DNA of 51,012 nucleotides from Anaerobacterium chartisolvens (GTDB taxonomy: Bacteria > Bacillota > Clostridia > Acetivibrionales > DSM-27016): the NCBI RefSeq assembly GCF_003337415.1, contig NZ_QPJT01000027.1, forward strand, positions 1-51,012, in the 5' to 3' direction. The notes under the pieces were generated by a model. The model worked only from the letters and a program-made list of their open reading frames with translations. It was not told the origin of the DNA and ran no database searches. The position numbers were made by a program, and so were the translations under genes. Positions 16,637 to 25,369 of this stretch are shown here, piece after piece (the stretch's first letter is position 1; each line of letters opens with the position of its first letter).

Positions 16637-17601
16637 ATTACTCATACTTTTTTGATTACGAAACCCAAGAAAAGATATGCTTGATTTATACCTTAAAGTG
16701 CAATGCCTCATGCCAGCATTGCATTACAAAATCCAATATGTCCAGAAATGACAAGATAGCTTTCCAGCCGGCAAAGGAAATAATTCAGACGGCTTCACAA
16801 AATAACAAAAAAGCCGTCATTTTCAGCGGGGGAGAGGTGCTGCTGTTTTTTGATGAGATTGTTGAATTAACAAGGTTTGCTTCCTTATGCGGAATGGATG
16901 TGATGATAGAAACAAACGGTTTCTGGGCCGAGAGTCCTTCCGCTGCGAAAAGTAAAATGGAGCTGCTTAAGCAAAACGGTCTAAAGACAATATTTGTGAG
17001 CTATGACTATTTCCACAGCAAATTTATTTCATGTGAAAACATTAAATATATTGCAGATGCCTCCGATGACATCGGGCTGAAATGCGAGGTAATGTTTACG
17101 AGATCCAACAACCCTGATGAAGACAGAGCCATTTTACAGCACTTAAACGAAAAAGGCTTTTCGTTTTATGAGGATGATCTCCTGCCCTTCGGAAGAGCCT
17201 GTGACATGTTTGGGGATTCGGATAAAAAAGCCCTTGCAGAGTTAAATGTCTGTGACAGCTTTGCCACCACCTTTCTTCCAAACGGCGATGCCTTCGCATG
17301 TTGCAATATCAATGATGAGAATACGGAATTGAAAATGACTCCAATGTACTTGGGAAATATAAATCATAACAGCATACAGGAAATATTTCAAAAAGAAAAA
17401 GAGAATAAGTTCCTGCGTATAATTTCCGACAAGGCATTAACGGACGCTTTCATGGATTTTATTGTACAAAAGGGTCTGCATACCGAGAAGCTGGAAAAAG
17501 AATATTTTTCAGTATGTGATTTATGCATTTCCATTTCTTCCGATGCCGGATGCCTGAATGCAATTGAAGAATTTTTACAAATCAATTCGAAAGGTGAGTG
17601 A
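16633..17601 (+). CDS. radical SAM protein, tandem paralog 2
   Basis: The 322-residue protein has IYTLKCNASCQHCITK (C-x3-C-x2-C), FSGGEVLLFFDEIVEL, IETNGFWAES and VSYDYFHSKFISCENI in the same order and spacing as its upstream neighbour. The identity is moderate, so duplication is old. C-terminal cysteines occur in AFACCNINDE and SVCDLCISISSDAGC. The ATG overlaps the stop of the first paralog. Two related radical SAM enzymes in a coupled pair suggest either a heterodimer or successive similar reactions, for example deoxygenation or epimerisation; that is inference. Confidence 0.8.
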   Translation: MNYSYFFDYETQEKICLIYTLKCNASCQHCITKSNMSRNDKIAFQPAKEIIQTASQNNKKAVIFSGGEVLLFFDEIVELTRFASLCGMDVMIETNGFWAESPSAAKSKMELLKQNGLKTIFVSYDYFHSKFISCENIKYIADASDDIGLKCEVMFTRSNNPDEDRAILQHLNEKGFSFYEDDLLPFGRACDMFGDSDKKALAELNVCDSFATTFLPNGDAFACCNINDENTELKMTPMYLGNINHNSIQEIFQKEKENKFLRIISDKALTDAFMDFIVQKGLHTEKLEKEYFSVCDLCISISSDAGCLNAIEEFLQINSKGE

Positions 17602-17605
17602 AGCA

Positions 17606-18313
17606 ATGGCACCCTTGGGGTTTTTTGATCGGTTTACAAATGATGATAAATTCAGCACGCTAAGGTGTATTATAGATAACATTAAAAGGCTTGGAGTAGA
17701 CGAGTTCGGCAGCATTATGCTCAAGGTGTTTGAATATGCGTCTGAAATGAAGCTTAAGGGGGACTATCTGGAATTCGGGTGCTTTGGCGGGTATACCATG
17801 ACTTGGGCATACAAGGCGGCCAAGGCCTTCGGTATGAAGGACATAAAGTTTTATGGCTTTGATTCCTTTGAGGGACTTCCCGAAATCAAAGGTGTTGACG
17901 CAGAGTATCCTGAATTTAAAGGGGGAGAGTTTTGTTCCACCGAAAAGCAGTTTTATAAAGATTTAAAGCGTGGCGGCGTTGATATATCAAGAGTTGTAAC
18001 AATACCCGGATGGTATGACGGCACACTGAGCGATGAACTGTCTGAAAGGCTTGCGGTAAAAGAGGCGGCAGTTATTCTTGTAGATTGCGATTTGTATTGT
18101 TCAACAGTTCCCGTTCTTGAATTCATTACAAAATATATAGCAGATGGAACCGTCATTCTTTTTGATGACTGGAATTGCTTCAGGAGCAGTCCGGAGCATG
18201 GCGAGCAAAGGGCTGTCCGGGAATGGCTTGAGCGTTACAAAGATATCACAATGACTAAGTACCTGCCTTTTGAGGCCTTCGGACAGAGCTTTATCGCACA
18301 TCGCAAAAGCTGA
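17606..18313 (+). CDS. TylF/macrocin-type O-methyltransferase
   Basis: The 235-residue protein matches the TylF/NovP family of metal-dependent sugar O-methyltransferases: LKGDYLEFGCFGGYTMTWAY (motif I), FYGFDSFEGLP, a GWYDGTLSDEL stretch, and the metal-site region ILVDCDLYCSTVPVLEF followed by GTVILFDDWNCF. Members methylate sugar hydroxyls in macrolides and aminocoumarins. I placed the start at ATG 17606 because AAGGTGAG lies seven bases upstream, which avoids overlap with the radical SAM gene ending at 17601. A hydroxyl of the cyclitol or the aminosugar is the probable substrate. Confidence 0.85.
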   Translation: MAPLGFFDRFTNDDKFSTLRCIIDNIKRLGVDEFGSIMLKVFEYASEMKLKGDYLEFGCFGGYTMTWAYKAAKAFGMKDIKFYGFDSFEGLPEIKGVDAEYPEFKGGEFCSTEKQFYKDLKRGGVDISRVVTIPGWYDGTLSDELSERLAVKEAAVILVDCDLYCSTVPVLEFITKYIADGTVILFDDWNCFRSSPEHGEQRAVREWLERYKDITMTKYLPFEAFGQSFIAHRKS

Positions 18314-18357
18314 TCCATTAAACACAATCGCGCTTTAAGGCTTAATGAAGGAAGGGG

Positions 18358-19515
18358 ATGATTAAAATAATGAAAACGAGACTGGGGCTTATTTTCGGAG
18401 GAAGGTCGGCAGAACATGAAATTTCAGTTATTTCAGCAATGCATGTTTTACATTTTATTGATAAAGAGAAATATTCCGTTACCCCAATTTATATTTCAAG
18501 ACAGGGAGTATTCTATACGGGTGAGCAATTGTTAAATACAGAGTGCTATAAAAGCCTGGAGGCCATACCCGGTATGTGCGGGGAAATATTAGTAAAGCCC
18601 GGGGGAGGTTCGGAAAATGCATTTATTTTATCGGAAGCCGCTGGTAAGCCTCTTAAGATAGATGTTCTTCTGCCGGTGTTTCATGGCCCGAACGGTGAGG
18701 ACGGCACATTGCAGGGACTGTTTGAGATGCTCGACGTTGCTTATACAAGCTGCCCCGTTCTTTCCTCCGCATTGTGCAGAGACAAAGTGGTTTTTAAATT
18801 TGTAATGCAGGCTATGGGAATACCTGTGCTTGAGTTTGACTGGCTTTACAGGTGGGACTGGGAAGGCGGCAGGAGTGGCATAGTGTCCCAAATATCCGGC
18901 GGACTTGGCTTTCCCGTCATTATTAAGCCTGTCAGCAGCGGTTCGAGCATTGGAATCAGAATCGCTAAATGTGAAAAGGAATTGGAGGCTTCGGTTGATA
19001 CCGCCTTGAAATTTTCAGAGCGCGTGGTCATCGAAAAATTAATGAATAATTTTAGGGAGGTAAACTGTGCCGTTTTAAAGCAGAGAGATGAGGTACTGGT
19101 TACAGAGTGTGAGGAAGAAATACCCCATGGGGAAATGCTTACCTTTACAGACAAGTATACTGATAACTTAAAAAGAAATTTTCCTTGTACTATACCTCAG
19201 GAGGCAAGGAATACGATATGGGATATGTCAAAAAGAATATACAGAGGGATTGACTGCAAAGGAACAGTGCGTATGGACTATCTGTATGATGAGGTGTCGG
19301 GAGAGGTGTATATGAATGAAATTAATACTATAGCCGGCGCTCTGTCCTACGATTTATGGGAGGGCTCCGGCATAAGCTTTACGGAAATAATCAACAGCAT
19401 GGTGGATGAGGCTTTGAGCAGGTATGAAGGCAAGCGGCAATTAAGCTGCATAAATGAAAATCATATTGATATTGTGGATTGCTTAAATGGGGTTGATTTG
19501 TTTGATAAGGGGTAA
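18358..19515 (+). CDS. D-alanine-D-alanine ligase-like ATP-grasp enzyme
   Basis: The 385-residue protein has the Ddl N-terminal signature GLIFGGRSAEHEISVISA, the DVLLPVFHGPNGEDGTLQG motif, GFPVIIKPVSSGSSIGI for ATP binding, and the Mg/ATP site MNEINTIAGALSYDLWEGSG. The region that closes over the second substrate (DKYTDNLKRNFPC) differs from the usual YEAKY form. A cell-wall role is possible, but its place in the cluster suggests ligation of an amino acid to an amine of the product, as ATP-grasp enzymes do in other pathways. The C terminus ends inside a family A repeat, so its last residues may derive from the insertion. Confidence 0.82.
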   Translation: MIKIMKTRLGLIFGGRSAEHEISVISAMHVLHFIDKEKYSVTPIYISRQGVFYTGEQLLNTECYKSLEAIPGMCGEILVKPGGGSENAFILSEAAGKPLKIDVLLPVFHGPNGEDGTLQGLFEMLDVAYTSCPVLSSALCRDKVVFKFVMQAMGIPVLEFDWLYRWDWEGGRSGIVSQISGGLGFPVIIKPVSSGSSIGIRIAKCEKELEASVDTALKFSERVVIEKLMNNFREVNCAVLKQRDEVLVTECEEEIPHGEMLTFTDKYTDNLKRNFPCTIPQEARNTIWDMSKRIYRGIDCKGTVRMDYLYDEVSGEVYMNEINTIAGALSYDLWEGSGISFTEIINSMVDEALSRYEGKRQLSCINENHIDIVDCLNGVDLFDKG

Positions 19516-19690
19516 CGGGGGATGTAAGTGATATCCTCCAGAATAATTTCTACTCTAACTGTAGAAGTATGTGTACTTGCAGAAGACGCTTCTGCTTAAT
19601 CCGTTGTAAAACATAACTCGGTTACGTATCCCGGGGAAATTATTCTTCCGGATATCACTTACATCCTTTTTAGTTAGATGGTTAATCGTA
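19500..19690 (+). repeat. family A structured repeat, diverged copy (A3)
   Basis: Stem arms are GGATGTAAGTGATATCC (19520-19536) plus AGAATAATTTC, and GAAATTATTCT plus GGATATCACTTACATCC (19650-19666). Compared with copies A1 and A4, both arms changed together so that pairing is kept. Internal hairpins such as AAGTATGTGTACTT are present. The terminal inverted repeats are eroded. The stop codon of the upstream ligase gene (19513-19515) lies in the element's conserved GATAACGG-like segment. Confidence 0.8.
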
Positions 19691-19756
19691 TAGCCTATAT
19701 TATTTTTTTGGCAATAATATATGACTGAGTGAAAAAACAAATTTTAAGGTGGATAA

Positions 19757-20872
<1,116 letters not shown>

Positions 20873-20875
20873 TTT

Positions 20876-21679
20876 ATGTGTGTAAATGCAATTGTGGAGA
20901 AGGTTAGCCAATCCAAGAAATATGGAAATATATGCAATGATACAATTATAAGGATTTGTGAGGATGAATTTAAAAAATTCAAGCTTTATAAGGACATTGA
21001 AAAGTCTGTAAAAAGCAAGCTTCATAAAATACAGGGAGCTTATATCGGGAATAAGGAATATAACGAAATAGCGTTATATGTGGATGAGCTGACCGGTAAA
21101 GGGTTCTTGGAGGAAACTGAATTGAAAAAAATATGCCAAAGGATTTTGGAGCTTCATAGATCCACTGCTGAAAGGCTTTATTTTTATGACAGGTTTTATC
21201 AGGAAATATTTAAGGTAACCGGCTTTCCCGAATCTGTAATGGATATTGCATGCGGCTTTAATCCCTTTTCCGTACAATGGATGCAAGCCGGTAAAAAAAT
21301 CCGTTATTACGCGTATGACATAAACTTTAATCAGATAGCTCTGCTAAACAGCTTCTTTAAAGCCATAGAGTATCCTGCGGACGCTTTTGTTCAGGATGTT
21401 ATCTGCAAAAAGCCGGAAGAATGTGCCGATATCGCCTTCATTTTTAAATTTATACCTATAATTGAGTTTCAAAGAAAAAAGTACTCGCTGGAATTAATAA
21501 GGTCGCTGAAAGCAAAGCATGTAGTATTGTCGTTTCCCAAAAAGGGCATATCGGGCAGGAGGAATATACTGCCTGACGAGGATATTGAGTATATGTACGG
21601 CTTGATACTTAATGAGCTTAATGTAATTAAGAAAATTGAATTTAGCAATGAAATGCTATATGTCATTAATAATCATTAA
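20876..21679 (+). CDS. 16S rRNA (guanine-1405-N7)-methyltransferase, ArmA/FmrO family (aminoglycoside self-resistance)
   Basis: The 267-residue protein follows the ArmA/Rmt/FmrO pattern along its length: an N-terminal helical part (KYGNICNDTIIRI ... KSKLHKIQGAY), then ILELHRSTAERL, FYDRFYQEIF, and the SAM site VMDIACGFNPFSVQWM (about 121-136), where ArmA reads VFDIGCGFNPFALPWM as I recall it. A C-terminal SFPKKGISGRR matches the 'SFPxKSLxGR' element of the family. These enzymes methylate G1405 of the ribosomal A site and give high resistance to kanamycin, gentamicin and fortimicin types. They occur as producer self-protection genes in actinomycetes. Its presence indicates that the product binds the A site. 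Confidence 0.92.
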   Translation: MCVNAIVEKVSQSKKYGNICNDTIIRICEDEFKKFKLYKDIEKSVKSKLHKIQGAYIGNKEYNEIALYVDELTGKGFLEETELKKICQRILELHRSTAERLYFYDRFYQEIFKVTGFPESVMDIACGFNPFSVQWMQAGKKIRYYAYDINFNQIALLNSFFKAIEYPADAFVQDVICKKPEECADIAFIFKFIPIIEFQRKKYSLELIRSLKAKHVVLSFPKKGISGRRNILPDEDIEYMYGLILNELNVIKKIEFSNEMLYVINNH

Positions 21680-21727
21680 TAAACCTGATTGGTATTATAA
21701 AAATTATTATGTATGGGGGTAATAATA

Positions 21728-22996
21728 ATGTTAGCGGTTAGAGGCGGAGAGTCAATAAGAAAAAGGCCCTGGATATCGTGGCCCATATTCGATAACAATA
21801 CCTTAAGCAGGCTGGAGTCTGTATTGACAAGCGGAAGATGGGCTGTCAGCGGTCAATGGAAAGGCCGGCTTAGCAAGTGTGAAGAATTTGAGCGTAAGTT
21901 TGCAGAGTTTAACAGTGTGCCCTATTGTGTAACGACCACCAATGGCTCAAGTGGCCTTTTAATAGCATTGGAAAGCTTGGGCATAGGTCCCGGAGACGAG
22001 GTGATTGTTCCTGCTCTTACGTGGGTGGCCACGGCTATTTCGGTATGTGATGTAAATGCCGTCCCTGTCATAGTGGATATAGACCCTGATACCTATTGCC
22101 TGTCTATTGAGGAAGTAAAAAAAGCCATAACTCCCAGAACAAAAGCCATTATTCCTGTTCACCTATATGGCTGCATGGTAAATATGGATGGCCTTATGGA
22201 GGTAGCAAGGAATAATAATCTGTGGGTTATTGAAGACGCGTCCCATTCTCACGGCTCTGTCTGGAGGGATCAGTTTGCGGGAGCAATCGGAGACGCGGGA
22301 GCTTTCAGCTTGCAGCAGGGTAAGGTGCTGACATCGGGAGAGGGCGGAGTGCTTCTGACAAGGAATCAGGAAATATATGAAAAAGCAATCGAACTGCGTT
22401 CAAACTCAAGGGCCTATATAGAAGAAAATAAGCTTGAGGTTGATAAGATGCAGCTTATAGAAAAGGGAAGCATTATGGGTTCAAATTACTGCTTGTCGGA
22501 GTTTCAGGCCGCGGTTCTGCTCGACCAGCTTGAAAGGCTGGAAGATTTCAACAGAACCAAGGAGCAAAATGCCATTTATTTGGACAAGCATTTAGGGAGC
22601 ATTCCGGGTATAAAGACAATGCTAAGGCATGAGCAGGTAAGCAAGCAGTCCTATTACCGCTATGCAGTAAAAGTTGACAGCGAGCTTTTTTCAGGAAAGC
22701 CCGTGAGCGATATTTGTACGGCTTTGGAAGCAGAACTGAACTTTACGGTTGAACAGCCTTATAAGCCGTTGCACAAATCCCCGCTCTACAGACCTCAAAC
22801 TAAAAAAAGGTATCGCTGGAGTGAAGAGTTCTGGGATGCTTTATCAACAGAAAAATACAGCCTGCCGGTATCTGAGAAGGCAAGCGCGAATGAAGGAGTG
22901 GTTATCCACCATTCCATATTGCTTGGCAGCAGACAGGATATGGATGACATTATTATGGCGTTTGAAAAGGTGCATAGGTATTCCCATAAAATATAA
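21728..22996 (+). CDS. DegT/DnrJ/EryC1 aminotransferase, 2-deoxy-scyllo-inosose aminotransferase type
   Basis: The 422-residue PLP enzyme matches the BtrS/NeoB/StsC group of glutamine:inosose aminotransferases: SGRWAVSGQWKG near the N terminus, TNGSSGLLIALESLGIGPGD, VPALTWVATA, IEDASHSHGS, and the lysine site FSLQQGKVLTSGEGG. It would convert 2-deoxy-scyllo-inosose to 2-deoxy-scyllo-inosamine. I prefer ATG 21728, with GGGGG about nine bases upstream, over ATG 21713. A second, more diverged member lies at 24098-25363, so the two amination steps to 2-DOS may be split between them. Confidence 0.88.
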   Translation: MLAVRGGESIRKRPWISWPIFDNNTLSRLESVLTSGRWAVSGQWKGRLSKCEEFERKFAEFNSVPYCVTTTNGSSGLLIALESLGIGPGDEVIVPALTWVATAISVCDVNAVPVIVDIDPDTYCLSIEEVKKAITPRTKAIIPVHLYGCMVNMDGLMEVARNNNLWVIEDASHSHGSVWRDQFAGAIGDAGAFSLQQGKVLTSGEGGVLLTRNQEIYEKAIELRSNSRAYIEENKLEVDKMQLIEKGSIMGSNYCLSEFQAAVLLDQLERLEDFNRTKEQNAIYLDKHLGSIPGIKTMLRHEQVSKQSYYRYAVKVDSELFSGKPVSDICTALEAELNFTVEQPYKPLHKSPLYRPQTKKRYRWSEEFWDALSTEKYSLPVSEKASANEGVVIHHSILLGSRQDMDDIIMAFEKVHRYSHKI

Positions 22997-23061
22997 GGCG
23001 ATTGCCCGAGGTCATGCTTAAAACAGCACTCAAATTATTGTAAAGACTGAGAGGAAAGAAA

Positions 23062-23844
23062 ATGGATATTGCCGAGAATAACATAAGAGCCTGGACAAAG
23101 CTTGCGGGGGAGGGAGACTATTGCACGGTGCCCTATAGCAAGGAGATAATTCAAGCCGCGCGGCAGGGAATTTGGGGGGTTAGTGCAACCAACAATAAAA
23201 ATATACCCATAGAATGGTTCCCGGAATCCTTGAAAGACAAGCATATCCTTTGTCTCGCATGTGGAGGCGGGCAGCAGGCTCCGATATTTGCCTCACTGGG
23301 AGCGGATGTAACGGTACTGGATAACAATCCTGTACAGCTGTCAAGGGACAAATATGTGGCTGATAATGAAGGCCTTAACATAAAACTCGTTGAGGGAGAT
23401 ATGAGATCTCTGGATATGCTGGATGCCGAATCGTTTGATGTTGTATTTCTTCCGGTGTCAACTCCTTACATTTCAGAGGTTAAAACGCTGTGGAAGGCTA
23501 TAAGCAGGGTACTGAAAAATGATGGCGTCCTGATCGCCGGGTTTATTAATCCGTATGTCTATATATTTGACGAGGATAAGCTGGAGAAAAATGTGTTTGA
23601 GGTAAAAAATAAAATTCCTTACTGCTCACTGGATGGCTTGAGCAAGGAGAAGGTCAAAAAGTACTTTAAAGAAGAGAAATTAGTAACGTACAGTCATACC
23701 ACAGAGGATATAATTGGCGGGCAAATCAAGGCGGGGCTGGTAATAGACGGGTTTTTTGAGGATTATGACAGCGAAACGGTATTATCGAAATTTTCTCCCG
23801 TCTATTTTGTAACACGGGCAACTAAAATGAAAACGGCTATATAG
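23062..23844 (+). CDS. class I SAM-dependent methyltransferase
   Basis: The 260-residue protein has motif I in HILCLACGGGQQAPIFASLG, motif II VTVLDNNPVQL, GDMRSLDMLDAESFDVVFLP and a post-III AISRVLKNDGVLIAGF. The family is broad. Placed between the two inosose aminotransferases, it is a candidate N- or O-methyltransferase of the cyclitol or aminosugar. ATG follows GAGAGGAAAG. The stop TAG (23842-23844) lies inside the left terminal repeat of a family A element. Confidence 0.78.
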   Translation: MDIAENNIRAWTKLAGEGDYCTVPYSKEIIQAARQGIWGVSATNNKNIPIEWFPESLKDKHILCLACGGGQQAPIFASLGADVTVLDNNPVQLSRDKYVADNEGLNIKLVEGDMRSLDMLDAESFDVVFLPVSTPYISEVKTLWKAISRVLKNDGVLIAGFINPYVYIFDEDKLEKNVFEVKNKIPYCSLDGLSKEKVKKYFKEEKLVTYSHTTEDIIGGQIKAGLVIDGFFEDYDSETVLSKFSPVYFVTRATKMKTAI

Positions 23845-24053
23845 TTTAGGTTTTAACATATGGGATAACGGAGGATGTAAAATAATATCCTCCAGAATAA
23901 TTTCTACTCTAACTATAGAAGCATGTATACTTGTGGAAGACGCTTCTGCTTTTAGTTAGCGTAAATCATATCCCGGTTACGCATCCCGGGGAAATTATTC
24001 TTCCGGAAATTACTTTACATCCTTTTTAGATAGTTTATATCCTAATTTATATA
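23838..24053 (+). repeat. family A structured repeat, full copy (A4, 216 bp)
   Basis: Left end TATATAGTTTAGG (23838-23850) and right end CCTAATTTATATA (24041-24053) are near-inverted repeats. The inner stem arms are at 23873-23904 and 23991-24022, with enclosed hairpins CTAACT/AGTTAG and GCGTAA/TTACGC. Length and sequence match copy A1. It fills the gap between the methyltransferase and the second aminotransferase, and its left end supplies the methyltransferase stop codon. Confidence 0.85.
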
Positions 24054-24097
24054 AATAAGTAACAGATAAATTCTGAAAATATTGTGAGGTTTATATT

Positions 24098-25363
24098 ATG
24101 AAGCTTGCTATAAACAGCGGGATACCCTTAAGGGATAAAAAATGGCCTGTCTGGCCGGTTTGGGACGAAAGCGCAGACAAGCTCATCCATGAGGTTGCAC
24201 AGTCCGGGCGTTGGTCGGTGAGAGGAAGCTGGACAGGCTCTGAATGTATGGAGCAGCAGGCTATGAGGTTGTTTGCGGAATATAACGGGTGTTCATACAG
24301 CGTTATGACTACATCCGGATCAGAGGCACTGCTTCTGGCTCTGGAAGCCATGGATATAGGTCCGGGAGACGAGGTAATAGTACCTGCTCTGACATGGATA
24401 GCTCCTGCCACCTCCATATTGAACTCCGGTGCTGTTCCTGTTTTGACGGATATAAATCCTGAAACCACCTGTATAGATACAGGAGCAATAAAAAAAGCCA
24501 TAAGCCGCAAAACAAAGGCCATTATGCCGGTACACCTTCACTGCTCTATAGCGGATATGGATGAAATAATGAGTATTGCCCGGGAATACGGCTTATTTGT
24601 TATTGAGGACTGTTCTCAGGCCCACGGCGCCGTATGGGACGGTAAGAGGGTAGGAACTATGGGCCATGCGGGAGTATTCAGCCTGAATCAGGAAAAGGTT
24701 TTGACTTGCGGGGAGGGGGGAGTACTTATTACAAATAATCCTGAGCTATATGATCGGCTTTTCAGAATAAAAACAGACGGGTGTGCTTTGGATAAGGACA
24801 GGAAAATACCGGGTGACGATCAACTGATATATGATAACAGGCTTATGGGAAGTAATTACTGTGCTTCTGAATTTCAGGCAGCGGTTTTGATATCTCAATT
24901 AAAGAATTTATCTTCATTAAATGAAATCAGAAGAGGAAATGCAAAATATCTGGATGAGGGTTTAAGCCGCATACCGGGCCTTATACCTCTAAAGCATCAT
25001 AAAAAGGCTGAAAAATGCACTTATTATGAATATGCTGTAAAAATAGACAGGAGGAGCTTTAGCAACAAGGAACTGGATAAAATCTGCAATGCATTGAGCT
25101 GTGAATTGGGCTTCAGTCTGCACCCGACAGATGTTCCTATCTATAGGAACAAGCTTTTTTCGCCATGGACCAGAAAAAGGTATAAATATTATGTGGAGGA
25201 TGCCAGGTTTAAGGAGCTGTCGGCCGATAAGTTTCCGGGCTGTGAAAATACATATGACTCTTTGATAGTATTTCATCATTCAAAGCTGTTATCCGGCCGC
25301 AGTGATATGGATGATATAATAAGCGCATTTGAGAAGGTGCAGATGTATAGCAGTGAAATTTAG
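24098..25363 (+). CDS. second DegT/DnrJ/EryC1 aminotransferase (inosose aminotransferase-like)
   Basis: The 421-residue protein is paralogous to the enzyme at 21728-22996: SGRWSVRGSWTG, TSGSEALLLALEAMDIGPGD, VPALTWIAPATS, IEDCSQAHGAVWD, and the lysine site FSLNQEKVLTCGEGG. In some 2-DOS pathways one enzyme performs both aminations (BtrS, NeoB), in others two are used. This copy may act on 3-amino-2,3-dideoxy-scyllo-inosose or on another keto-sugar. The ATG start at 24098 follows TGTGAGG. The next gene starts 7 bases after its stop, so the two are probably co-translated. Confidence 0.86.
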   Translation: MKLAINSGIPLRDKKWPVWPVWDESADKLIHEVAQSGRWSVRGSWTGSECMEQQAMRLFAEYNGCSYSVMTTSGSEALLLALEAMDIGPGDEVIVPALTWIAPATSILNSGAVPVLTDINPETTCIDTGAIKKAISRKTKAIMPVHLHCSIADMDEIMSIAREYGLFVIEDCSQAHGAVWDGKRVGTMGHAGVFSLNQEKVLTCGEGGVLITNNPELYDRLFRIKTDGCALDKDRKIPGDDQLIYDNRLMGSNYCASEFQAAVLISQLKNLSSLNEIRRGNAKYLDEGLSRIPGLIPLKHHKKAEKCTYYEYAVKIDRRSFSNKELDKICNALSCELGFSLHPTDVPIYRNKLFSPWTRKRYKYYVEDARFKELSADKFPGCENTYDSLIVFHHSKLLSGRSDMDDIISAFEKVQMYSSEI

Positions 25364-25369
25364 AAGCAT

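Noticed and set aside
15665-17601. Ribosomal peptide (RiPP) maturation system
   Set aside because: Paired radical SAM proteins suggested it, but no short precursor gene with a ribosome site lies next to them and the neighbours are sugar-antibiotic genes.
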